A stretch of DNA of 5,106 bases from positions 1 to 5,106 of the forward strand of contig CAUZFM010000128.1 in NCBI GenBank assembly GCA_963579235.1, written 5' to 3'. The stretch is from UBA1149 sp963579235 (lineage in GTDB: Bacteria > Desulfobacterota > Binatia > UBA1149). The notes under the pieces are model-generated. The model made no database searches, was not told where the DNA came from, and saw only the letters and a list, made by a program, of their open reading frames with translations. A program made the translations under genes and the position numbers. Shown piece after piece: positions 1 to 5,106 of the stretch. Every line of letters starts with the position of its first letter. The stretch's first letter is position 1.

Positions 1-1
1 G

Positions 2-1438
2 GCGGGGGCCCAGTGTACGGCCATCGACGGTGGCAAGCTCAAGATAAAGCCGGCAGCGGGCAACTCGCGCAGCAAGCTCAGCTGGAAGGCCAGGGATAAG
101 TCGGTCGAATTTCTTATCGCCGACCCGACCGTCGGCACTACTACCATAGAGATGGTGGCCCCCGGCACGGTGCTGGCCACGCTTGGTTATGGCCCGGTCT
201 CGGCGTCGGCCTGGCGCAGCGGGGGTACGCCGGTTCGCATATGGAAGTACAAGGACAAGGCCGATCCCTCGCCGATAGACGGCATCCAGAAGATCATCAG
301 CAAGAGCAACCTGTTCAAGCTCAAGGGCAAGCAGGGGATAATCGACCTGCTGACCGCACCGCTGGCGTTGCCCGTCACCATGCAGATCACCGACAGTGCT
401 GGTGCGTGTTACCTCGCCCGCTTCAGCCAGTGCAGCGACAACAGTAACCGCTCGATCAAGTGCAGGGCCGACACCAGCTTTCTTCCAGACGTCCCCAACC
501 TCGTGTTCCAGTCGGGCTTTGAAAACGATACGAACCACGTCTACTCAACCGCTACCACGGCGCCGTGTACCGACGACCTGTGGGGCGAGGATCTTTCGGT
601 TGCTTCGCCCAATCACTGGGAGAACGATCTCGAGGGGGGGGTGGACGGACCCTTCGGACAGTTTCACTTCTGTTTCGGCGGGGGAGACCGCAGCCAGCGG
701 GCGCTTAATCTCGTGTCCGACCCCGACGAGCCCTCTAACCAGGTGCTGTACGGACGCATTGATGAGCCCAACGAGATCATCAGCGACGACGCGATTGCTT
801 GTAACAACGACGCGATCGGCGCGAGAAAATCGCGCATACAGGCGGTGATACAGGATAATCCGAGCCTGGGACGGCTCGACTACCGGCTGCGCGTTCGCCT
901 GGGCAAACCCGCGCTCGATGCCATGGTCAACCAGCCCGAACCCATAACCTGGTTCACCCTGGCAGAGTTCTGGAACAACCAACCGGGCGAAAGCGATACC
1001 TTTCGGATTACCCTGGGCCTGGGCAAGGCCTCGGGCACCGGCGAGCGGCTTTTCTTTTCACTCAGCGCAGAGAAACAGGACCCCGGTCTGGGCACCTGGG
1101 AGGACGTCTGGCCGGCGGTGGGGGGCGGCGTGTCCGATGTCGAGGTTCCCCACGGCGAGTGGTTTACGCTGGAGGTCACCATAGTGGAGGGTGATTTGAC
1201 CGGCGGGCGTGCCCACGTGCGCATGACCGATGCCGCTGGCCAGACCCACACCGTAGCCGACGTCACCAACTGGACTTACAGTCCCGACGCCTCGGGGGGC
1301 AGCCAGGACGGATTCAAGGACTTTAACCCGCTCAAGCTCTACACCTCGGGCGCCCTGGTCTGTGCACTCAAGGACCAGGTACCATCCATACCGCTGGAAA
1401 TCTGGTGGGATGATTTTGCGATAGGCTCACCCGACTGA
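2..1438 (+). CDS. Probable exported protein with repeat module and C-terminal ConA-like (jelly-roll) domain, 5' partial
   Basis: The reading frame is open from the left edge to the TGA at 1436-1438, giving 478 residues with no start in view. The ATG at 152 is not taken as the start: no ribosome site precedes it, and the 50 residues before it belong to the same fold. Residues about 11-158 look like one unit of a beta-rich repeat that I recall from exported proteins of uncultured deltaproteobacteria-like genomes. Its marks are a K-L-K-I-K strand, a Trp (71) followed by W-K-Y-K-D (81-85), and a closing strand with Cys 136, 144 and 154. From about residue 166 (NLVFQSGFE) to the end the pattern fits a concanavalin A-like domain: G-E-W-F-T-L-E-V at 385-392, a Y-T-S-G strand near 447-450, and a final W-W-D-D-F-A-I at 468-474. 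This resembles polysaccharide-lyase or LamG-type carbohydrate-binding jelly rolls. Several paired Cys fit an extracellular location. No catalytic residues can be named, so binding is as likely as cleavage. It is convergent with the operon to its right. Confidence 0.8.
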   Translation, partial: AGAQCTAIDGGKLKIKPAAGNSRSKLSWKARDKSVEFLIADPTVGTTTIEMVAPGTVLATLGYGPVSASAWRSGGTPVRIWKYKDKADPSPIDGIQKIISKSNLFKLKGKQGIIDLLTAPLALPVTMQITDSAGACYLARFSQCSDNSNRSIKCRADTSFLPDVPNLVFQSGFENDTNHVYSTATTAPCTDDLWGEDLSVASPNHWENDLEGGVDGPFGQFHFCFGGGDRSQRALNLVSDPDEPSNQVLYGRIDEPNEIISDDAIACNNDAIGARKSRIQAVIQDNPSLGRLDYRLRVRLGKPALDAMVNQPEPITWFTLAEFWNNQPGESDTFRITLGLGKASGTGERLFFSLSAEKQDPGLGTWEDVWPAVGGGVSDVEVPHGEWFTLEVTIVEGDLTGGRAHVRMTDAAGQTHTVADVTNWTYSPDASGGSQDGFKDFNPLKLYTSGALVCALKDQVPSIPLEIWWDDFAIGSPD

Positions 1439-1513
1439 GCGATGGTGGCGCCAGGCCGGGGTGGTGGATAACTCGCTGACTCGTTTCGAGGCCAGGTCGG
1501 AGTAATCGACCAG
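1439..1513. other. Intergenic gap between convergent genes with two weak hairpins
   Basis: These 75 bases separate the stops of two genes that point at each other, so a bidirectional terminator is expected here. I see CTCG-TTT-CGAG at 1480-1490 (4 bp stem) and GGTCG-7 nt-CGACC at 1495-1511 (5 bp stem), plus the perfect palindrome TGGCGCCA at 1446-1453. None is followed by a T-tract on either strand, so a classical intrinsic terminator is not supported. Termination may be Rho-dependent or may use these weak structures. Confidence 0.25.
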
Positions 1514-1960
1514 TCAGGTTGGCATCTGCAGTATCTCGATGACCAGCGGGTCGCCGTCGCGTTCGAGGTAGCTGAAGGCCGTGGTTTCGTCGAGGTGCTT
1601 GCTCCATACCGACGCGTAGCCCAGCTCTGCCAACAGGGCTACAGTGGCGTCGTGATCTTCGACGCGGTAACGCAGGTGGTGCATGCCCTCGCCACCCCCG
1701 GCGAGAAACTCCGCGTGCGGGCTCTCGCCTTCGACAGGCTGGATGAACTCGATTTCGAGGGGGCCGCTATGGCCGAAGGCAATGCGCAGCCGGCAGTCAG
1801 CCTTACGGCCATGAAAATCAGCGCCGCTGACTTCGGCGTCCATGAAGGTAAACGGGCCGTATAGCGCCTCGTAACGGGCCACGGCCTGGTCGAGGTCGCT
1901 CACCACGAAGCCCACCTGGTCTATTGGCGGCAGGGCTGGTGTGCTGGCGGACTTGCTCAT
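1514..1960 (-). CDS. VOC superfamily (glyoxalase-fold) protein
   Basis: The protein has 148 residues, the usual size for a single-polypeptide VOC protein with two beta-alpha-beta-beta-beta half modules. The first half opens with I-D-Q-V-G-F-V-V-S-D-L-D at 13-24 and contains L-E-I-E-F-I-Q-P at 68-75. The second contains G-M-H-H-L-R-Y-R-V-E-D at 92-102 and ends with P-L-V-I-E-I-L at 138-144. These four places match the usual metal ligands: Gln15, Glu at 69 or 71, His at 94 or 95, and Glu142. The set resembles the Q/E/H/E site of glyoxalase I more than the H/Q/H/E site of methylmalonyl-CoA epimerase, although overall it looks closest to the Glyoxalase_4-type group. It probably binds a divalent metal and acts in the cytoplasm on a small oxo, diol or CoA-linked compound; the reaction cannot be told. 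The ATG at 1958-1960 overlaps the TGA of the upstream SDR gene (ATGA), and no strong ribosome site lies before it, so translation is probably coupled. It is the last gene of the operon. Confidence 0.85.
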   Translation of the reverse strand: MSKSASTPALPPIDQVGFVVSDLDQAVARYEALYGPFTFMDAEVSGADFHGRKADCRLRIAFGHSGPLEIEFIQPVEGESPHAEFLAGGGEGMHHLRYRVEDHDATVALLAELGYASVWSKHLDETTAFSYLERDGDPLVIEILQMPT

Positions 1961-2760
1961 CCCATCACCGAGTAGCCACCGTCGACGACCAGCGTACTGC
2001 CGGTCACAAAAGAGGCCTGGCTGCTGGCCAGGAACAGCGCGGCGCCGGCCACGTCGTCGGGGCGGCCCCAGCGCCCGAGCGGCGTGCGTGCGAGAACCGG
2101 CTCGTTCATCTCGGGGGTTTCTTTCACGATCGCCGTCATGCGGGTCTCTATCATGCCAGCGGCGATGGCGTTTACGCGTATACCCTGCGGGGCCCAGGCG
2201 ATGGCCAGGGTCTTGCCCAGTTGGGCCAGCCCGGCCTTGGCCGCTCCGTAGCCCGGCACCACGGCCACGCCGAAAAACGACGTCAACGAGGCGGTGTTGA
2301 TGACGCTCGCACCGGCGGCCGATCTAGCCTGGGTACTGGAGCCCTGGTCGGCCAGGAGGCCGGCGGCCAGGGGGCTGGCGGCCAGCATCTCGCGGCAGGC
2401 CGAGGCCAGGTGGAAGGCCGAGAACAGGTTGATGGAGACTGCTTCTTCGAAAACCTCGGGGTCGTACTCATCGCGTCCGCCGGGCAGGCTCGCGCCCGCG
2501 TTGTTGCAGAGCACATCGAGGCGGTCGAGGCTCTTGGCTACCGCTACTATCCGGGCGCGATCGCGTACGTCGAGTTGCCGGTAGTCAAAGCTTGACAGGT
2601 CGTTGTCGTAATCGGCGGCTGCGGCGCGAGTTCCGGTTATCACTACCGACGCGCCGGCGTCGGCAAATGCACGGGCGATACCCATGCCGATGCCGTTGCT
2701 GCCGCCCGTTACCAGCACACGGGTTCCGCTGTAGTCGTAGTTGGCTGTCGCGTTGGCCAC
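1957..2760 (-). CDS. Short-chain dehydrogenase/reductase (classical SDR)
   Basis: A 267-residue NAD(P)-dependent oxidoreductase of the classical SDR family. It shows the cofactor motif T-G-G-S-N-G-I-G at 18-25, N-N-A-G at 86-89, and the catalytic tetrad Asn111, Ser158, Tyr171 and Lys175 (Y-G-A-A-K). The C-terminal half has P-L-G-R-W-G-R-P-D-D-V and ends with V-D-G-G-Y, as in 3-oxoacyl-ACP reductase-like and secondary alcohol SDRs. Asp64 follows the third strand. The second strand ends in T-G-T-R without an acidic residue, which leans to NADP(H); this is inference. The start chosen is GTG at 2758-2760, because a strong GGAGGAG lies 10 bases before it and the first strand then begins at a normal distance. 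The open frame runs 28 codons further but that part overlaps the dehydrogenase gene. Residues about 128-150 form an Ala/Ser-rich insert before the Ser158 strand, longer than usual. It lies 4 bases after the ADH stop and overlaps the VOC start by 4. Substrate unknown. Confidence 0.93.
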   Translation of the reverse strand: MANATANYDYSGTRVLVTGGSNGIGMGIARAFADAGASVVITGTRAAAADYDNDLSSFDYRQLDVRDRARIVAVAKSLDRLDVLCNNAGASLPGGRDEYDPEVFEEAVSINLFSAFHLASACREMLAASPLAAGLLADQGSSTQARSAAGASVINTASLTSFFGVAVVPGYGAAKAGLAQLGKTLAIAWAPQGIRVNAIAAGMIETRMTAIVKETPEMNEPVLARTPLGRWGRPDDVAGAALFLASSQASFVTGSTLVVDGGYSVMG

Positions 2761-2764
2761 TTGT

Positions 2765-3829
2765 TCAGTTCTCCTCCGGGCGGCAGTCGACGAGCACCTT
2801 GATGGCCTCGTCGGGGTCCTGGGCAGTCGCCAGTGCGCGCTCAAACTCGGCCAGTGCGAAGCGATGGCTCACCAGTGCCGAGGCGTCGACCTGTCCGGCC
2901 GCGAGCATCTCTATCACGTCGGGAAACTCGTCCGGGTAGGCCATGGAGCCGGTAACTACGAGTTCGCGCATGAGGAGGTTGACCATGTCGACGGCCACCG
3001 GTGCCTTGTGCAGGCCCGCCACGACCACGCGTGCGCCGCTGCGGGCCTGGTGAACCACCTGGGTAAACACACTGCCCACGCCCGTGGCCTCTACGTAGAG
3101 CTCACTGGCCGGCACCGGGCCACCCATGAGCTCGGCAGCGCCGTGCTGCTTGAGCAGGAAGGTTGGCAGCGAAGTCGGGTCGTCCTGGTCTGGGCAGAAA
3201 ACAGTGCCGCCAAGTTGCGCGGCCATGGCGAGGCGTTTGGCCGACAGGTCCACGACCACTATGTTCTCGAGCCCGAGGTGGCGCAGCACGAGCAGCGTGC
3301 ACAGTCCGATGGGACCGGCGCCCATGATGACCGCTCGGTCACCGGCCTGCGCCTTGCCTTGCCTGGCAACGTGCATGCCCACGGCCAGTGGCTCTACCAG
3401 GGCGCCTTCTTCCATTCCGAGTGACTCGGGCAGCTTGAACAGCGAGGATTCGTTTTTCTCGGCGTTGCGCACCAGGAGAAGAGGAGCAAAAGCGCCCTCC
3501 GGTCCGCCGTTGCCAATGGTATTGCCGTTGGCCATGGGGTTGACGACCACTCGATCACCGCTGCGCGTGGCGCTGACCCTGTTGCCGGTTTCGACTACCA
3601 CGCCTGACAGCTCGTGCCCCAGCGGCATGGGGCGGTCGCCGCCGGCCATCGAGCCCATGCCGATGTAGCCGAGATCGGAGCCGCAGATGCCGCAGTACTC
3701 AACGGCCACGAGCACGTCATCGGGGCCGGGCGAGGGCACGGCTATACGATCGACCTGCGCGACACCGGGGCCGTGTACCTGTACGGCCGGCATGGTCGCT
3801 TCAGTTTTGTTAGTGTTGACGTCTGCCAC
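2765..3829 (-). CDS. Zinc-dependent medium-chain alcohol/polyol dehydrogenase (MDR family)
   Basis: A 354-residue medium-chain dehydrogenase that oxidises or reduces an alcohol/ketone using NAD(H), probably in the cytoplasm. The N-terminal catalytic domain shows C-G-I-C-G-S-D at 46-52, G-H-E at 71-73 and E-P-L at 146-148, so the catalytic zinc ligands are likely Cys49, His72, Glu73 and/or Glu146. The Rossmann domain has G-A-G-P-I-G at 170-175, and Asp194 ends the second strand, which favours NAD over NADP. The lobe that holds the four structural-zinc Cys in most relatives is absent: residues 97-116 read as a short Gly/Asn-rich stretch leading to E-G-A-F-A. It resembles sorbitol, idonate and threonine dehydrogenase relatives, but no substrate can be assigned. 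The start is GTG at 3827-3829, with AGGA 9 bases ahead and a gap of 5 bases after the PEBP stop. An alternative ATG at 3791-3793 (residue 13) begins closer to the usual family start but has no visible ribosome site. Confidence 0.92.
   Translation of the reverse strand: MADVNTNKTEATMPAVQVHGPGVAQVDRIAVPSPGPDDVLVAVEYCGICGSDLGYIGMGSMAGGDRPMPLGHELSGVVVETGNRVSATRSGDRVVVNPMANGNTIGNGGPEGAFAPLLLVRNAEKNESSLFKLPESLGMEEGALVEPLAVGMHVARQGKAQAGDRAVIMGAGPIGLCTLLVLRHLGLENIVVVDLSAKRLAMAAQLGGTVFCPDQDDPTSLPTFLLKQHGAAELMGGPVPASELYVEATGVGSVFTQVVHQARSGARVVVAGLHKAPVAVDMVNLLMRELVVTGSMAYPDEFPDVIEMLAAGQVDASALVSHRFALAEFERALATAQDPDEAIKVLVDCRPEEN
2771..2777 (-). promoter_or_regulatory. Ribosome binding site of the SDR gene
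   Basis: On the - strand this reads GGAGGAG, 10 bases before the GTG at 2758-2760. It lies inside the last codons of the upstream dehydrogenase gene. It is the strongest Shine-Dalgarno in the window and decides the GTG start of the SDR. Confidence 0.8.
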
Positions 3830-3834
3830 GATCT

Positions 3835-4458
3835 TCAGTCCTGCGGGTCGGGGTGCAGGGAGTAAGTGGCCACTATGGAGGCCAGGTCCAGCACGTGCCC
3901 TTCCATGGCGTTGATCGCGTCGCCGCCGGTGAAGCGACTGCGCAGTTCGAGCTTGTTGACGTCTAACGCATAAACGGTGAACACGTAGTGGTGAAGGCGT
4001 TCGTCGTTGAAGGGAGGCCAGGGCCCGTCGTATCCACCGTAATCGCCGCTCATATCGTCGTCGTCGGCAAACCAGTTGGTGAAGTCATTGATGCCACGGC
4101 AGCCGTGGTCGGTGGGGCCGGGTTGTTTGCCCCGTGCGGTAAAGCCTTCGCCGTCTGTAGCAACGGTAAGTTCTCCCATGGACACGGGGATGTCGACGAG
4201 CACCCAGTGATCAAAATCAACACGCGGGATGTCGTAGGGGACCGTCGCGTCGCTGCGGTTCACGAGGTCGGGGCGCGTGGGGGCGTCGCGGTCATGACAC
4301 ACGATGGCTATAGATTGAGTGCCATCCGGCAGGTCGTTCCAGGCCAGGTGAGGGCTGCGATTTGGGCCGGGCACCGGTCCGTCGTCGCCGTATACGCCCG
4401 CGGCAAACTCGGAGGGCAGGGCCTGTCCATGGCCGAATGAATCACTGTGTATCTTCAT
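3835..4458 (-). CDS. YbhB/YbcL-family PEBP (Raf kinase inhibitor-like) protein
   Basis: A 207-residue phosphatidylethanolamine-binding protein family member, which folds as a beta sandwich with a small anion-binding pocket. Family hallmarks are R-S-P-H-L-A-W at 34-40, D-R-D-A-P-T at 56-61, D-H-W-V-L-V-D-I-P at 83-91, Y-D-G-P-W-P-P at 143-149 and L-H-H-Y-V-F-T-V-Y-A-L-D at 155-166. The Asp, His84 and His156/157 positions match the pocket residues of the family. It is longer than E. coli YbhB (about 158 residues) because of a segment at 62-82 and a second at about 100-142 with an acidic D-D-D-D run. I recall this longer form as a recurring bacterial subfamily. There is no signal peptide, so it is probably cytoplasmic. 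The ATG at 4456-4458 follows the sulfotransferase stop by 3 bases and has GGGAGAG six bases ahead. Bacterial members have no settled biochemical role; here it is embedded in an oxidoreductase operon, so small-ligand binding is the most one can infer. Confidence 0.92.
   Translation of the reverse strand: MKIHSDSFGHGQALPSEFAAGVYGDDGPVPGPNRSPHLAWNDLPDGTQSIAIVCHDRDAPTRPDLVNRSDATVPYDIPRVDFDHWVLVDIPVSMGELTVATDGEGFTARGKQPGPTDHGCRGINDFTNWFADDDDMSGDYGGYDGPWPPFNDERLHHYVFTVYALDVNKLELRSRFTGGDAINAMEGHVLDLASIVATYSLHPDPQD
3839..3842 (-). promoter_or_regulatory. Possible ribosome binding site of the dehydrogenase gene
   Basis: On the - strand this reads AGGA, 9 bases before the GTG at 3827-3829 and inside the end of the PEBP gene. 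It is short, but it is the only Shine-Dalgarno-like sequence near either candidate start. No such site precedes the alternative ATG at 3791-3793, so it favours the GTG. Confidence 0.45.
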
Positions 4459-4461
4459 CTA

Positions 4462-5106
4462 TTACTCTCCCGCGATAGGTTGTACAGGGAAGCGCGAGCT
4501 GTAGAAATCAAAACGCTTGCGCAGCTCCTCGGGCTCTGTGCCGAAGTCCCCGGCCAGGTCGTAGAGAACGCGCCCACCGCGGTCGCGCGGGTGCCGACGG
4601 CGGTAATCGGCTATCGCCTTCAGCGTGTCGGCGTCGAGCTCGAGGCCAGCCAGGTGGTATACAGCGGCTACAGAACCCTCCTCGTCGGCCATGAAATCAG
4701 CAAATTGCAGGTCCATGCTGTGCGCGGGCGCGAGCAGTCCGCGGTCGCGCACACAGGCCGCGAGCAGTTGTTCTACCCTTTCTGTCCAGTACTCCAGCAG
4801 TTCTTCCACGAGCACGCGGCGTCGGCTGACTCTCTGCCCGTAGGCCAGCATGGTCACGGTCGATTGTATTACCGCCACCGGGTCGCGGTGGGTCACGACG
4901 ACTGTCGCGTCTGGAAAGGTCCGCGTGAGCGCGGGCAACTGCTCAAGGTGTTGGGGGCACTTGAGTACCCAGCGCCGGGCTACGCCGCCGTCGCTGCTCC
5001 CGAGCCCGGCCTGTTGGTCGCGCCAGGTCAGCAGCCTGAGCACGTTCTTCATGTAGTCATAGTGGGGCTGCTGATCATGGCCCAGGTAGTGATCGCGCCA
5101 GCGCGG
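4462..5106 (-). CDS. Sulfotransferase family protein (Sulfotransfer_3 type), 5' partial
   Basis: The C-terminal 214 residues of a PAPS-dependent sulfotransferase; the frame is open through the right edge. An ATG at 5050-5052 is internal, since the residues before it (R-W-R-D-H-Y-L, then P-H-Y-D-Y at edge residues 14-18) are typical of the family. W-V-L-K-C-P-Q-H-L-E-Q-L-P-A-L at about 46-60 and F-P-D-A-T-V-V-V-T-H-R-D-P at 64-76, with Ser82, match the 3'-phosphate-binding region of PAPS; Arg74 and Ser82 are the likely contacts. A late R-K-R-F-D-F-Y segment closes the protein, as in relatives. The N-terminal P-loop that binds the 5'-sulfate end of PAPS should lie outside the window. It would transfer sulfate to a hydroxyl of a small molecule or lipid; the acceptor is unknown. 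It is the first gene visible in the operon and ends in TAA 3 bases before the PEBP ATG. The promoter, or further upstream genes, lies beyond the edge. Confidence 0.9.
   Translation of the reverse strand, partial: PRWRDHYLGHDQQPHYDYMKNVLRLLTWRDQQAGLGSSDGGVARRWVLKCPQHLEQLPALTRTFPDATVVVTHRDPVAVIQSTVTMLAYGQRVSRRRVLVEELLEYWTERVEQLLAACVRDRGLLAPAHSMDLQFADFMADEEGSVAAVYHLAGLELDADTLKAIADYRRRHPRDRGGRVLYDLAGDFGTEPEELRKRFDFYSSRFPVQPIAGE
4465..4471 (-). promoter_or_regulatory. Ribosome binding site of the PEBP gene
   Basis: On the - strand this reads GGGAGAG, 6 bases before the ATG at 4456-4458. It lies inside the final codons of the sulfotransferase gene and supports both the chosen ATG and translation from a shared transcript. 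Confidence 0.7.

Noticed and set aside
152..154. ATG as the start of the left-hand gene
   Set aside because: The frame is open to the window edge, the preceding residues belong to the same repeat module, and no ribosome site lies upstream of this ATG.
545..982. A 145-codon open frame on the - strand inside the ConA-like gene
   Set aside because: It overlaps a long + strand gene with a coherent domain pattern, and its own translation shows no motif.
1446..1453. Palindrome TGGCGCCA as an operator
   Set aside because: It is only 8 bases, lies between convergent stops where no promoter is expected, and such GC palindromes are common in GC-rich DNA.
1924..2595. A 223-codon open frame on the + strand opposite the SDR gene
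   Set aside because: It is antisense to a gene with full SDR motifs. Its translation is low in complexity, shows no recognisable domain, and is expected by chance in GC-rich DNA.
2761..2844. An N-terminal extension of the SDR by 28 residues
   Set aside because: It overlaps the dehydrogenase coding end, is Arg/Ser/Thr-rich with no SDR character, and the GGAGGAG site points to the GTG at 2758-2760.
2741..3424. A 227-codon open frame on the + strand opposite the dehydrogenase gene
   Set aside because: It is a shadow of the MDR gene, with a His-rich translation and no family pattern. It also spans the SDR/MDR junction.
5050..5052. ATG as the start of the sulfotransferase
   Set aside because: The 18 residues before it in frame match the family pattern, and starting here would omit the N-terminal PAPS-binding half.

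Overview
The window is GC-rich, densely coding bacterial DNA with six protein genes. One gene on the + strand enters from the left edge and fills bases 2-1438. Five genes on the - strand fill the rest, from the right edge down to base 1514. I see no RNA genes, mobile elements or CRISPR arrays. The gene families (Sulfotransfer_3-type sulfotransferase, YbhB-like PEBP, MDR alcohol dehydrogenase, SDR, VOC protein) and the repeat module in the + strand protein suggest an uncultured environmental bacterium of deltaproteobacterial, Myxococcota or Binatota type. That is a weak inference from memory of families. AUA is used often for Ile in several genes despite the high GC, so they appear to share one codon style rather than being a recent mosaic.

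Left part (2-1438, +): the C-terminal 478 residues of a large, probably exported protein. An Ig-like or beta-rich repeat unit ends in a Cys-containing strand. A concanavalin A-like (polysaccharide-lyase/LamG-like jelly-roll) domain follows and ends in a W-W-D-D-F strand. The true start lies left of the window.

Bases 1439-1513 form a short gap between convergent genes, with two small inverted repeats and no clear T-tract.

Right part (1514-5106, -): in transcription order, a sulfotransferase (start beyond the right edge), a YbhB/YbcL-type PEBP protein, a zinc-dependent medium-chain dehydrogenase, a short-chain dehydrogenase and a small VOC/glyoxalase-fold protein. The junctions are +3, +5, +4 and -4 bases, so this is almost certainly one operon. 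Its promoter would be outside the window. The dehydrogenase pair suggests oxidation or reduction of a secondary alcohol/ketone. The sulfotransferase could conjugate a hydroxyl group. The VOC protein could act on a small oxo- or CoA-linked product. The substrate cannot be read from the sequence. No recognised defence or mobile system is present. The most unusual items are the operon's gene combination and the exported repeat plus ConA-like protein.
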